A program made the translations under genes and the position numbers. Shown one piece after another: positions 10,012-19,920 of a DNA stretch of 57,415 bases. Within the stretch, counting starts at the first letter, position 1. The number at the start of each line of letters is the position of its first letter. This DNA comes from Pleurocapsa sp. MO_226.B13 (lineage in GTDB: Bacteria > Cyanobacteriota > Cyanobacteriia > Cyanobacteriales > Xenococcaceae). The notes below the pieces were generated by a model that was given only the letters and a program-made list of their open reading frames with translations, did no database searches and was not told the origin of the DNA. The stretch spans positions 1 to 57,415 of the forward strand of contig JASJEI010000015.1 in assembly GCA_030064795.1 (NCBI GenBank). The letters are read 5' to 3'.

Positions 10012-10461
10012 ATGAAACTAGAAAATCTCAGTCCCAAAAAAGGGTCAAAAAGACGCAAGCGCAGAGTTGGTCGCGGTATTGCAGCAGGTCAAGGAGCTAG
10101 CTGTGGTTTTGGTATGCGCGGTCAAAAATCTCGTTCTGGTACTGGTACAAAAGCGGGTTTTGAAGGCGGTCAAATGCCCCTTTACCGTCGAGTCCCCAAA
10201 CTCAAACATTTTCCCCTAGTCAATCAAAAACAATATACCGTCATTAACGTTGAAGCTTTGAATGACTTACCTGCTAACACAGAAGTGACTTTAGAGTCTT
10301 TGATGGAACGAGGTATTGTTAATAGCAATTATGGCCCTCTCAAAATTTTGGGTAATGGAGAACTTAATGTTGCTCTAACAGTCAAAGCAGTAGCCTTTAC
10401 TAAAAGCGCGAGCCAAAAAATTGAGGCAGCAGGTGGTAGTTGCGAGGTAATTGCTAAGTAA
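10012..10461 (+). CDS. rplO: 50S ribosomal protein L15
   Basis: A 149-residue L15 with the basic, glycine-rich start [20 protein letters not shown] and [20 protein letters not shown]. It is a late-assembly 50S protein. A 111-base spacer separates it from secY, longer than most gaps in this cluster, so secY may have an extra promoter. Confidence 0.98.
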   Translation: MKLENLSPKKGSKRRKRRVGRGIAAGQGASCGFGMRGQKSRSGTGTKAGFEGGQMPLYRRVPKLKHFPLVNQKQYTVINVEALNDLPANTEVTLESLMERGIVNSNYGPLKILGNGELNVALTVKAVAFTKSASQKIEAAGGSCEVIAK

Positions 10462-10572
10462 GCAAGCAACGGGATTGGTATATCATAAGGAACGAAGGTA
10501 TAAGATTAAGTTTATATAAGATTTCTTCGTCAATAACTTATTTAGTACCAAGTATATAAGAGGTAAACCTGC

Positions 10573-11901
10573 ATGGTTAGAGAAAAAACTCCATCAGCAC
10601 AGGAGACTTTTTTACAGATGGCGCAGGCAGCTGGTCTTCGTGGCAGGCTGCTAGTGACCATTGGTCTTCTAATTTTAGTTAGACTGGGGGTCTTTATCCC
10701 CGTTCCAGGAATAGATCGCGAGATCTTTGAAAATTTTATCAATAGTTCGGGCAACGCCTCCATCGTCGGATTTTTAGATATCTTTACAGGTGGTGGTATT
10801 TCCGCACTAGGTATTTTTGCTCTGGGTATTTTGCCCTTTATTAATGCCTCCATTATTATGCAGTTATTGGCAACTGCGATTCCGAGCCTAGAAGATTTAC
10901 AAAAAAACGAGGGGGAAGCGGGAAGACGCAAGATCTCTCAAATTACTCGTTATGTAGCGTTAGGCGGGGCGATTATCCAAAGTTTTGGGATCACCCTAGG
11001 ACTACTGGTTAATAACGGCATCATTGAGAGAAGTATTTTTCCCATTGCCGAAACTGTACTGGCTTTAACTGCTGGTTCGATGTTTGTGATGTGGATTTCA
11101 GAATTGATCACCGAAAAAGGAATTGGTAACGGGGCTTCTTTGTTGATTTTTGTCAATATCGTTGCCGTACTACCAAGGACTTTGGGTAACACCATTGAAT
11201 ATGCTCAAAGCGGTGGTCGAGAAGCGATCGCACAGGTAATCATTCTGTTACTGGTCTTTTTGACCATGATCGTGGGGATCGTCTTTATTCAAGAAGGCAC
11301 TCGTCGTATTCCAATTATTTCCGCTCGCCGTCAGGTAGGCAGAAGAGTATACCGCGAAAGGAGTAACTACCTTCCCTTGAGATTAAATCAAGGGGGAGTA
11401 ATGCCAATTATCTTTGCTTCTTCGGTATTGTTTTTACCAGCGCAGCTATTGGGATTTATTCCTGGTGAGGGCGCAGTGAAAAATGTGTTTAACCAAATTG
11501 CTGTAGCAATTAGTCCTGGTAACTGGGCATATATCGTCGTTTACTTGCTTTTAATCCTATTTTTTAGCTACTTCTACGCTTCCTTGATTGTCAACCCTGT
11601 TGATATGTCTCAAAACTTGAAAAAAATGGGGGCATCTATTCCTGGAATTAGACCAGGGAAAGCAACCAGTGCTTATCTAGAAAAAGTTCTCAACCGCTTG
11701 ACTCTTTTAGGAGCAATCTTTTTAGGTTTGGTCGCTACCATCCCGACTCTTGTAGAAAGTGCAATTCCTGCTGGAACGACTGTGTTTAGCGGTTTTGGTG
11801 CTACTTCCTTGCTGATTTTAGTTGGGGTGGCGATCGATACGGCTAAGCAAATTCAAACCTACGTAATCTCTCAACGTTACGAAGGTATGGTCAAGCAGTA
11901 A
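10573..11901 (+). CDS. secY: Preprotein translocase channel subunit SecY
   Basis: A 442-residue polytopic membrane protein with about ten transmembrane segments. It is the central pore of the Sec translocon in plasma and thylakoid membranes. Visible hallmarks are the plug region (FLDIFTGGGISALGIFALG), GIGNGASLLIF, the cytoplasmic loop RRIPIISARRQVGRR, and the C-terminal PGIRPGKATSAYLEKVLNR. It starts with ATG. Its place between rplO and adk is conserved. Confidence 0.97.
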   Translation: MVREKTPSAQETFLQMAQAAGLRGRLLVTIGLLILVRLGVFIPVPGIDREIFENFINSSGNASIVGFLDIFTGGGISALGIFALGILPFINASIIMQLLATAIPSLEDLQKNEGEAGRRKISQITRYVALGGAIIQSFGITLGLLVNNGIIERSIFPIAETVLALTAGSMFVMWISELITEKGIGNGASLLIFVNIVAVLPRTLGNTIEYAQSGGREAIAQVIILLLVFLTMIVGIVFIQEGTRRIPIISARRQVGRRVYRERSNYLPLRLNQGGVMPIIFASSVLFLPAQLLGFIPGEGAVKNVFNQIAVAISPGNWAYIVVYLLLILFFSYFYASLIVNPVDMSQNLKKMGASIPGIRPGKATSAYLEKVLNRLTLLGAIFLGLVATIPTLVESAIPAGTTVFSGFGATSLLILVGVAIDTAKQIQTYVISQRYEGMVKQ

Positions 11902-12064
11902 AACAGTTGACGATAATAGCGAGTCTAATAACTTTAGATTCGCCCACTGACATTTTAATTTGAACAATAGTTATAAATTATAAGCTCTAGGTTTCGAGAC
12001 TATTTATTTATATTGAAATACAGCTCTCGCTCGGCTTACAGCTTCTAGCTTATGGCTTATAGCT

Positions 12065-12079
12065 AACCGCAAAGCGGTT
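12065..12079. promoter_or_regulatory. Small hairpin just before adk
   Basis: AACCGC-aaa-GCGGTT forms a perfect six-pair stem with a three-base loop, ending 11 bases before the adk start codon, where a ribosome binding site would be expected. No clear purine-rich site is seen elsewhere. It may simply be a dispersed repeat. An effect on adk translation is only a possibility. Confidence 0.35.
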
Positions 12080-12090
12080 TATAAATTGGT

Positions 12091-12651
12091 ATGGCAAAGC
12101 GATTAATATTCTTGGGGCCTCCTGGCGCGGGCAAAGGAACCCAGGCACAAATACTATCAGAAAATCATCAAATTCCCCATGTCTCTACTGGAGATATCTT
12201 ACGGGCTGCTGTAGCCAACCAGACACCTCTAGGTATGCAAGCAAAAGACTACATGAATAGAGGTGAATTAGTCCCTGATGCTTTAATTTTAGACCTGATT
12301 CAAGATCGTTTATCTTATGAAGACACAGCTAATGGCTGGATACTAGACGGTTTTCCTCGAAATGTCAATCAAGCAGTATTCCTAGAAAAATTGCTAGCTG
12401 AATTAAATCAAGGTGCTGATTGTGTTTTGAACTTGGAAGTACCAGATGAAGTACTAGTAGAGAGGCTGTTAGCCAGAAAACGTAAAGATGATAACGAGGA
12501 GACAATTCGCCGTCGTCTAGAGGTTTATCATCAGGATACAGTACCTGTAATCAATTTTTATCTAGAAAAAGAAACCCTCAAAACTATTGACGGCGATCGG
12601 ACTATGGAAGAAGTAACCAAATCCTTGAATAAGACAATTGGCGAGGCCTAG
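12091..12651 (+). CDS. adk: Adenylate kinase (short form)
   Basis: A 186-residue adenylate kinase (ATP + AMP = 2 ADP). The P-loop [10 protein letters not shown] lies at residues 9-18, the AMP-binding ..STGDILR.. around 34-40, and DGFPRN around 85-90. The LID is the short form without the zinc-finger insert, which explains the length. In this cluster it makes the energy-charge enzyme part of the translation locus; map, which often follows, is missing. Confidence 0.97.
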   Translation: MAKRLIFLGPPGAGKGTQAQILSENHQIPHVSTGDILRAAVANQTPLGMQAKDYMNRGELVPDALILDLIQDRLSYEDTANGWILDGFPRNVNQAVFLEKLLAELNQGADCVLNLEVPDEVLVERLLARKRKDDNEETIRRRLEVYHQDTVPVINFYLEKETLKTIDGDRTMEEVTKSLNKTIGEA

Positions 12652-12817
12652 CCGTAGGTATCATTCTTTCTGGTTTAGCCGATCTAAACAATTAAGTAAG
12701 ATCGACAGAAGACGACTTTTAGTTATAAATAGTCTCAAGGGAATTTGCCCGCTAAACCGACAAACAGTAAGCGTTAAGATCGAATATTGAGCATAAATTA
12801 GCGGAGAACATAGAATA

Positions 12818-13042
12818 TTGGCTAAACAAGATTTAATCGAAATGGAAGGAACGGTGACAGAGTCTCTTCCCAATGCAATGTTTCGCGTCGATCTCGATAA
12901 TGGCTTTAACGTACTAGCTCATATTTCGGGTAAAATTCGACGCAACTACATCAAGATCCTCCCAGGCGATCGAGTCAAGGTAGAATTGACCCCCTATGAC
13001 TTGACCAAAGGTAGGATAACCTATCGTCTTAAAAACAAGTAA
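12818..13042 (+). CDS. infA: Translation initiation factor IF-1
   Basis: A 74-residue OB-fold protein that blocks the A site during initiation. The family start (M)[12 protein letters not shown] and the end [16 protein letters not shown] are intact. The only suitable start is a TTG at 12818; no ATG or GTG precedes the conserved core in frame. An AGCGGAGAA sequence upstream (12799-12807) could serve as ribosome binding site. A weak start on an initiation-factor gene could matter for regulation, but that is inference. Confidence 0.95.
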   Translation: MAKQDLIEMEGTVTESLPNAMFRVDLDNGFNVLAHISGKIRRNYIKILPGDRVKVELTPYDLTKGRITYRLKNK

Positions 13043-13133
13043 ATTGCCGACTCTAAAAAGAAGGAACGGCTATTTGACGTAACAACAAAATTATAGATAT
13101 AATAATAGGCTTGCAGTGTGGCCAGGGAAAGGC

Positions 13134-13250
13134 ATGAAAGTTAGACCATCAGTCAAAAGAATGTGCGAGAAATGCCGTGTGATCAAAAGACGCGGGCGAG
13201 TAATGGTAATTTGTAGCAGTAATCCTAAGCATAAACAACGCCAAGGATAA
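13134..13250 (+). CDS. rpmJ: 50S ribosomal protein L36
   Basis: A 38-residue L36, too short for routine gene lists but unmistakable: [20 protein letters not shown] at the start. The zinc ligands Cys11, Cys14, Cys27 and His33 are all present, so this is the zinc-binding form. It lies between infA and rpsM, as in most bacteria. Confidence 0.97.
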   Translation: MKVRPSVKRMCEKCRVIKRRGRVMVICSSNPKHKQRQG

Positions 13251-13340
13251 TTGTCTACTATTTGACGCACAATTTAACTAGTTGAAGCTGTTCGACTAAT
13301 AAATAGCATAAAACAACAATAGTAAATAGGGAGTAAAAAC

Positions 13341-13724
13341 GTGGCAAGGATTTCTGGCGTAGACCTTCCTCGTGATAAGCGTGTAGAAATTGCACTGACT
13401 TACATTTTTGGAGTGGGTCTATCGCGATCGCAAAAGGCACTCGCCGAAACTGGAGTCAATCCAGATATTAGGGTTAGAGACTTATCGGACGAAGACGTTA
13501 CTAAGTTGAGAGCCTACATTGAAAATAACTATCAAGTCGAAGGGGATTTGAGACGTTGGGAAGCAATGAACATCAAGCGTTTGGCTGACATCGGTACTTA
13601 CCGCGGTCGTCGCCATCGCATGGGGCTACCTCTTAGGGGTCAAAGAACTCGGACTAATGCCCGTACCAGAAGGGGTAGAAGGCTAACCGTAGCTGGGAAG
13701 AAAAAAGCTCCAGGTAAGAAATAA
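13341..13724 (+). CDS. rpsM: 30S ribosomal protein S13
   Basis: A 127-residue S13 of the small-subunit head, contacting the P-site tRNA and L5. It begins [16 protein letters not shown], contains the helix-turn region [10 protein letters not shown], and ends in the basic tail [13 protein letters not shown]. It starts with GTG after a GGAG about 9 bases upstream. Confidence 0.98.
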   Translation: MARISGVDLPRDKRVEIALTYIFGVGLSRSQKALAETGVNPDIRVRDLSDEDVTKLRAYIENNYQVEGDLRRWEAMNIKRLADIGTYRGRRHRMGLPLRGQRTRTNARTRRGRRLTVAGKKKAPGKK

Positions 13725-13765
13725 GTAGCAAAAATTAGTAAATCTAACTACATCACGAAAGTAAT

Positions 13766-14158
13766 ATGGCGCAACCAAAAAGAAGAAGCGGCCCCAAAAA
13801 AAGTAAAAAGAATGTTCCCAATGGTGTGGCTCATATTCAGTCAACCTTTAACAATACCATCGTAACTATCTCTGACACTAGAGGAGATGTAATCTCTTGG
13901 TCTTCTGCTGGAGCTAGCGGTTTCAAAGGAGCTAAAAAAGGTACTCCCTTCGCTGCTCAAACCGCAGCTGATAGTGCGGGAAGAAGAGCAATGGATCAAG
14001 GAATGCGTCAAATAGAGGTTATGGTTAGTGGGCCTGGTGCTGGTCGAGAAACAGCAATTCGCGCCTTACAGGGTGCAGGATTAGAAATAACCTTGATTCG
14101 TGACGTTACTCCCATCCCTCATAATGGCTGTCGTCCGCCCAAGCGACGTAGAGTATAA
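13766..14158 (+). CDS. rpsK: 30S ribosomal protein S11
   Basis: A 130-residue S11 of the platform, near the mRNA exit. It has [21 protein letters not shown] and the conserved C-terminus [16 protein letters not shown]. It starts with ATG 41 bases after rpsM. Confidence 0.98.
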   Translation: MAQPKRRSGPKKSKKNVPNGVAHIQSTFNNTIVTISDTRGDVISWSSAGASGFKGAKKGTPFAAQTAADSAGRRAMDQGMRQIEVMVSGPGAGRETAIRALQGAGLEITLIRDVTPIPHNGCRPPKRRRV

Positions 14159-14251
14159 CCTTGGTTAGCAATTATTACAGTTGCGACTGGATAAAGCGGT
14201 TATTTTACTCGATTTACCAGATCGCTTGTCAAATAGGAGAGAAATCAGCCT

Positions 14252-15238
14252 GTGGCACAATTTCAAATTGAGTGTGTAGAATCTAAAACCTTAAAAAATC
14301 AACACCAGTATAGCAAGTTTGTCTTAGAACCTTTAGACAGAGGACAAGGTATAACTCTAGGAAATGCCCTAAGAAGAGTTTTATTGTCCAATCTGGAAGG
14401 GGCTGCTGTTACTGCAATCCGTATTGGTGGAGGAATGGCAAAAGATCAAAGCAAACAAGAACATAGATTCGGGTTTGCTACCCATGAATTTGCTACTATT
14501 GAGGGCGTTAGAGAGGACGTTTTAGAGATTATTCTCAATATGAAAGAAATTGTCCTCAAAAGTTATAGCAATCAGCCCGAAATAGGTCGTTTAGTCGCTA
14601 CTGGGCCTGGAACAGTCACTGCTGCACAGTTTACCTTGCCTGAAGGAGTAGAAACAGTTGACTCCAATCAATATGTAGCTACCATCGCTGAAGGGACTAG
14701 CTTAGAGATGGAGTTTAAGGTTGAAAAAGGGAAAGGCTATCGTGCAGTAGAAAGAGGCAAAGCTGAAGGAAGTTCTGTTGACTTTCTCGAAATAGATGCC
14801 GTGTTTATGCCTGTAACTAAGGTCAACTATAGCGTAGAAGATGCTCGTGTCGATGGTTCGGGGATTCGCGAGCGATTGCTCATGGAAATCTGGACTAACG
14901 GTAGTGTCAAACCAGAAGAAGCACTATCTCAGGCAGCAGGAATAGTAGTAGATCTGTTCAATCCTCTCAAAGATCTAACTCTAGAGGAAATCGAACCAGA
15001 TTTTCAAGAAGATGAAGATCCTACCAGTCAAATTCCGATTGAAGAACTTCAATTATCAGTCAGAGCTTACAACTGCTTAAAGCGCGCTCAGATCAACTCA
15101 GTGTCCGATTTACTTGATTATACTCAAGAAGACTTGTTAGAAATTAAGAATTTTGGACAAAAGTCAGCAGATGAAGTTATAGAAGCCTTACAGCAAAGAT
15201 TAGGAATCACCTTACCTCAAGAAAAGTCAGGGAAGTAA
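14252..15238 (+). CDS. rpoA: RNA polymerase alpha subunit
   Basis: A 328-residue alpha subunit. The N-terminal dimerisation domain has LDRGQGITLGNALRRVLLSN. The C-terminal domain (about residues 258-320) has the double helix-hairpin-helix core ..YNCLKRAQINSVSDLL..KNFGQKSADEV.., which contacts UP elements and activators. It starts with GTG after AGGAGAG. The linker between domains is acidic. Length is normal for cyanobacteria. Confidence 0.98.
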   Translation: MAQFQIECVESKTLKNQHQYSKFVLEPLDRGQGITLGNALRRVLLSNLEGAAVTAIRIGGGMAKDQSKQEHRFGFATHEFATIEGVREDVLEIILNMKEIVLKSYSNQPEIGRLVATGPGTVTAAQFTLPEGVETVDSNQYVATIAEGTSLEMEFKVEKGKGYRAVERGKAEGSSVDFLEIDAVFMPVTKVNYSVEDARVDGSGIRERLLMEIWTNGSVKPEEALSQAAGIVVDLFNPLKDLTLEEIEPDFQEDEDPTSQIPIEELQLSVRAYNCLKRAQINSVSDLLDYTQEDLLEIKNFGQKSADEVIEALQQRLGITLPQEKSGK

Positions 15239-15262
15239 ACTCAAAAAAGAACAATTTTAATC

Positions 15263-15613
15263 ATGCGTCACCGATGTAAAGTACCACAGCTGGGACTACC
15301 AGCAGATCAAAGGAAAGCTTTGATGCGTTCTTTGGCTACAGAAATTATTCGTCATGGTCAAATCAAGACTACTAAAACTCGTGCTAAAGCTGTACGCAGT
15401 GAAGTAGACAAAATGATTACCCTAGCCAAAGATGGATCTTTAGCTGCAAGACGAAAAGCTCTTGCTTATCTTTATGATAAAGAATTAGTGAGCGAGCTAT
15501 TTAAAGCAGTTGACGATCGCTATGGCAACCGCAATGGCGGTTATACTCGGATTGTCAGAACCAAACGTCGTCGTGGCGATAATGCCGAAATGGCAATTAT
15601 TGAGCTAGTTTAA
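15263..15613 (+). CDS. rplQ: 50S ribosomal protein L17
   Basis: A 116-residue L17 near the tunnel exit. Motifs are [20 protein letters not shown], the [15 protein letters not shown] block, and [20 protein letters not shown] near the end. It is followed after 15 bases by truA. Confidence 0.98.
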   Translation: MRHRCKVPQLGLPADQRKALMRSLATEIIRHGQIKTTKTRAKAVRSEVDKMITLAKDGSLAARRKALAYLYDKELVSELFKAVDDRYGNRNGGYTRIVRTKRRRGDNAEMAIIELV

Positions 15614-15628
15614 CTGGATATTGAGTCG

Positions 15629-16465
15629 ATGGTTGTAGGCTGCCAATCCTCCAAAGCAGAATCACCTAAAAGAGTGGCGTTAGTTATTCAATATTTGGGA
15701 ACTAACTTTCACGGCTGGCAAAAGCAACCAGATCGCATTAGCGTTCAAGGATGTCTCGAAAAGGCGATTTCTAGCGTCGCTGGCTATCCAATTAGGATTT
15801 ATGGCGCGGGTAGAACCGATTCAGGAGTCCACGCTGCTGCTCAAATAGCTCATTTTGAGTATCAAGGGGCAATCCCTTCTTACAAGTGGGCAAAAATTAT
15901 CAACGCGAGACTGCCAGAAGGTATACTAGTGAGGGCTTCCGCTCGAGTTTCTGCTGATTGGCACGCTCGTTTTTCGGCTGTTTGGCGACGTTACCGCTAT
16001 ACGATCTATACCGATAAACAACCCAATGTGTTTGTCAATCAAACCTGCTGGCACTACTATCAGTCTGGATTGCAGGAGTCATTAATTCAGGAAGCCTTAA
16101 CTCCTTTGCTGGGAAAACACAACCTGTCAGCTTTCAAGAGGACTGGCTCAGATAGAGAAGATTCTATAGTAAACATTCAGGATGCCAAATGCTATCGCCG
16201 AGGCGCGTTCTTGTATATAGAAATTCAGGCAGATGGTTTTTTGTACGGTATGGTACGTTTGCTAGTGGGAATGCTAGTAGAAGTAGGAGTAAAAAAGCGA
16301 TCGCCCGAAAGTTTTACCGAGATTTGGCAAAACCAGCGTCGAGATGAAGTAAAGTATTCTGCCCCCGCCAAGGGACTATGCTTACTTAGGGTTGGTTATC
16401 CCGAATTTCCCTTTGCCAAACAATTATGGTTTGATACTCAACCTAATTTTCATTTAGCTCCGTAA
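15629..16465 (+). CDS. truA: tRNA pseudouridine(38-40) synthase TruA
   Basis: A 278-residue TruA that converts U38-U40 of the anticodon arm of many tRNAs. The catalytic aspartate lies in GAGRTDSGVHA (about residue 61-62). The second motif RYRYTIYT and the C-terminal GFLYGMVRLLVG are present. The placement between rplQ and rplM is common in cyanobacteria and firmicutes. Confidence 0.96.
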   Translation: MVVGCQSSKAESPKRVALVIQYLGTNFHGWQKQPDRISVQGCLEKAISSVAGYPIRIYGAGRTDSGVHAAAQIAHFEYQGAIPSYKWAKIINARLPEGILVRASARVSADWHARFSAVWRRYRYTIYTDKQPNVFVNQTCWHYYQSGLQESLIQEALTPLLGKHNLSAFKRTGSDREDSIVNIQDAKCYRRGAFLYIEIQADGFLYGMVRLLVGMLVEVGVKKRSPESFTEIWQNQRRDEVKYSAPAKGLCLLRVGYPEFPFAKQLWFDTQPNFHLAP

Positions 16466-16507
16466 CTCTCTTATTTAAAATAATCCACAAAATACTATCA
16501 CGCGAAA

Positions 16508-16960
16508 ATGAATAAAACTCCTTTACCAACAAAAGACAATCTGGAACAGAAATGGTATGTAGTTGATGCCGAGGGACAACGCCTGGGTCGTTTGGCTACA
16601 GAAATTGCGATGATTTTACGCGGTAAGAACAAGCCCAGTTTTACTCCTCATATGGATACTGGCGACTTTGTAATTGTCGTCAACGCCGAGAAAGTTGTGG
16701 TGACTGGGAGAAAAAACGAGCAGAAGTTATATCGTCGCCACTCTGGAAGACCAGGTGGGATGAAAACCGAAACTTTTAACCAATTACAGCGACGAATTCC
16801 CGAACGCATCATTGAAAAAGCTGTCAAGGGAATGTTACCCAAAAACGCTATGGGTCGTAAACTATTTACTAAGCTCAAAGTATATACGGGGGCAGAACAT
16901 CCTCATGCTGCTCAAACTCCTGAAACTTTAACAATCAACACTATTCCTGCGAGGAACTAA
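16508..16960 (+). CDS. rplM: 50S ribosomal protein L13
   Basis: A 150-residue L13, an early assembly protein. It has [17 protein letters not shown] at the start, the loop [13 protein letters not shown], and [18 protein letters not shown]. The rpsI start follows three bases after the stop, the universal L13-S9 pair. Confidence 0.98.
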   Translation: MNKTPLPTKDNLEQKWYVVDAEGQRLGRLATEIAMILRGKNKPSFTPHMDTGDFVIVVNAEKVVVTGRKNEQKLYRRHSGRPGGMKTETFNQLQRRIPERIIEKAVKGMLPKNAMGRKLFTKLKVYTGAEHPHAAQTPETLTINTIPARN

Positions 16961-16963
16961 AAC

Positions 16964-17371
16964 ATGGAAGAAACACAAGATAAAGTAGTATACTGGGGTA
17001 CGGGTCGTCGGAAATCGGCGATCGCCAGAGTTCGCTTAGTCCCAGGCGAAGGCAAACTAGTGGTAAACGGAAAATCAGGTGATGATTATTTTAATCGCAT
17101 TCCCAGTTATTTAATGTCTATTAGAGGGCCTTTAGAAACCCTCGGCTTTGAAAACGAATATGATATCTTGGTCAATGCTCATGGTGGCGGTTTAACTGGT
17201 CAAGCTGACGCGGTTAAATTGGGAGTAGCTAGAGCCTTGTGCAAACAAGACCCCAATAATCGTCAGCCTTTGAAAACAGAAGGTTTCTTGACCCGCGATC
17301 CTCGTTGTAAGGAACGTAAGAAATACGGTTTGAAGAAAGCTCGTAAAGCTCCTCAATTCTCCAAACGATAA
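16964..17371 (+). CDS. rpsI: 30S ribosomal protein S9
   Basis: A 135-residue S9 whose C-terminal tail reaches the P-site tRNA. It has the start [19 protein letters not shown], the [19 protein letters not shown] core and the terminal [17 protein letters not shown], ending in the expected Lys-Arg. Confidence 0.98.
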   Translation: MEETQDKVVYWGTGRRKSAIARVRLVPGEGKLVVNGKSGDDYFNRIPSYLMSIRGPLETLGFENEYDILVNAHGGGLTGQADAVKLGVARALCKQDPNNRQPLKTEGFLTRDPRCKERKKYGLKKARKAPQFSKR

Positions 17372-17532
17372 ACTTATCAAGTTGTTAGCTTTGAGTCATT
17401 AGCTATTGGCTTGAGAATTTGGCGGAAATTCCGACTTTCTTCTAGTCACGAAAGTTCAAATTAAAATCAAATTAAAATTAGTTAATAGCTACCTATTTGA
17501 ATTAATCAACAATTTTTGGAGAGAAAAACAAA

Positions 17533-17775
17533 ATGCCCAAACCCGATATACACCCAACCTGGTATCCAGATGCCAAAGTAATTTGTAATGGTGAAGTAGT
17601 CATGACTGTTGGCTCAACTCAGCCCGAAATTAATGTTGATGTTTGGTCTGGCAATCATCCTTTTTATACTGGAACTCAAAAAATCATCGATACAGAAGGA
17701 CGAGTCGATCGCTTTTTACGTAAGTACGGTATGCTCGATTCTAGTAATGATTCTGGATCTGACGCAAAAAAGTAG
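17533..17775 (+). CDS. rpmE: 50S ribosomal protein L31 (zinc-free form)
   Basis: An 80-residue L31, which bridges the subunits at the central protuberance. KPDIHPTWYPDAKV and HPFYTGTQKIIDTEGRVDRF identify it. Of the four cysteines of the zinc-binding form only one remains (in VICNGEV); the CxxC further on reads WSGN, so this is the zinc-independent type. A ribosome binding site GGAGAG precedes the ATG. A terminator follows (17796-17842). Confidence 0.96.
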   Translation: MPKPDIHPTWYPDAKVICNGEVVMTVGSTQPEINVDVWSGNHPFYTGTQKIIDTEGRVDRFLRKYGMLDSSNDSGSDAKK

Positions 17776-17795
17776 CCATTTAAGACAAATTATCT

Positions 17796-18988
<1,193 letters not shown>

Positions 18989-19023
18989 ATTTTTCAGTCA
19001 ATCTCAAGTTCTTGAATTGTTAA

Positions 19024-19639
19024 GGAGATATTCCCAAACTAGATCGCCAGCTAAAACAAGCCGAGGCAGAATTAGCCAGCGTTCGCCAAATTGTTGCCGA
19101 TCCAGCCGAAGACCCCGAACTAAAAGAGTTAGCGATCGCAGAAATATTAGAAACCAAGATCTCTCAGCTAACGGAACAATTGAATATTCTGCTTTTGCCT
19201 CAAGATCCCCTGGATGAGAAGGGGGTCTTTTTAGAAATTATCGCCGATCCTAACCAAGAAGAAAGTAGTATTTGGGCTGGCGATTTGGTACGAATGTATG
19301 CTCGCTATGGAGAAAGTAAAACTGAAGTTGGAGTACAAGTTCTCCATCAACCGACGGGAATAAGAATTACCTGCACCGAAGCGCGATCGCGCCAGGGAAA
19401 TTCTCCGGGCAAAACTACATACCTTGAAATTAGCAACAAGCAAACAACTAGAGATAATTCGTACTTATAATTATCAAGAAGATTTCATCAGCGATCGCCG
19501 TTTGAGTCAAAAATTCCCTTTAGCTACTGCTATGGAAGGAGATATTGAGGAAATGATTCAATCTTGTATTTTTCAAGATAGACAACAAAGATGGCTAAAA
19601 TTAGCCAATTCTCTCGATACTACGGAGACTTTAAACTAA
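19024..19639 (+). pseudogene. Diverged, internally deleted second copy of prfA
   Basis: It starts 35 bases after prfA and can be aligned with it almost to the end: QLNILLLPQDP matches [27 protein letters not shown] matches [16 protein letters not shown], and EGDIEEMIQSCIFQD matches [15 protein letters not shown]. It lacks about 50 N-terminal residues and has no credible start codon, although AAGGAG is at 19022-19027. An in-frame deletion removed about 95 residues, including both the stop-codon tripeptide and GGQ. The first frame runs 19024-19470. Homology then moves to another frame (to 19639) at about 19384-19395, exactly at a GCGATCGC site. It cannot act as a release factor. Confidence 0.85.
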
Positions 19640-19920
19640 AGCTCATTGTTAAGCTAAACTATTCTGGCTAAGATTGCATAACTGTTGTTTTCGAGACAAA
19701 TATTCTTTCTGGGTCAAGACAATTGCATTGAAACAATACTCGTACCAGGATCGAACCAAAGATACGAAAGCTTTTTGGAGTTAGGTTAGAGGGTAAGTAT
19801 GAAGAATCTAAGAAGTTATAGCTTAAATTCTGTCTCTGATATAGATTGCTATTGTCATACTAAGTGAAATAGCGCAATATATTGGTAACGATCTTTTGTG
19901 ACAATGCAACTATCAAGAGA

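Noticed and set aside
19735..19795. A GGTTCGATCC word (minus strand) suggesting a tRNA T-arm
   Set aside because: No pairing T-stem, anticodon arm or acceptor stem could be built around it.
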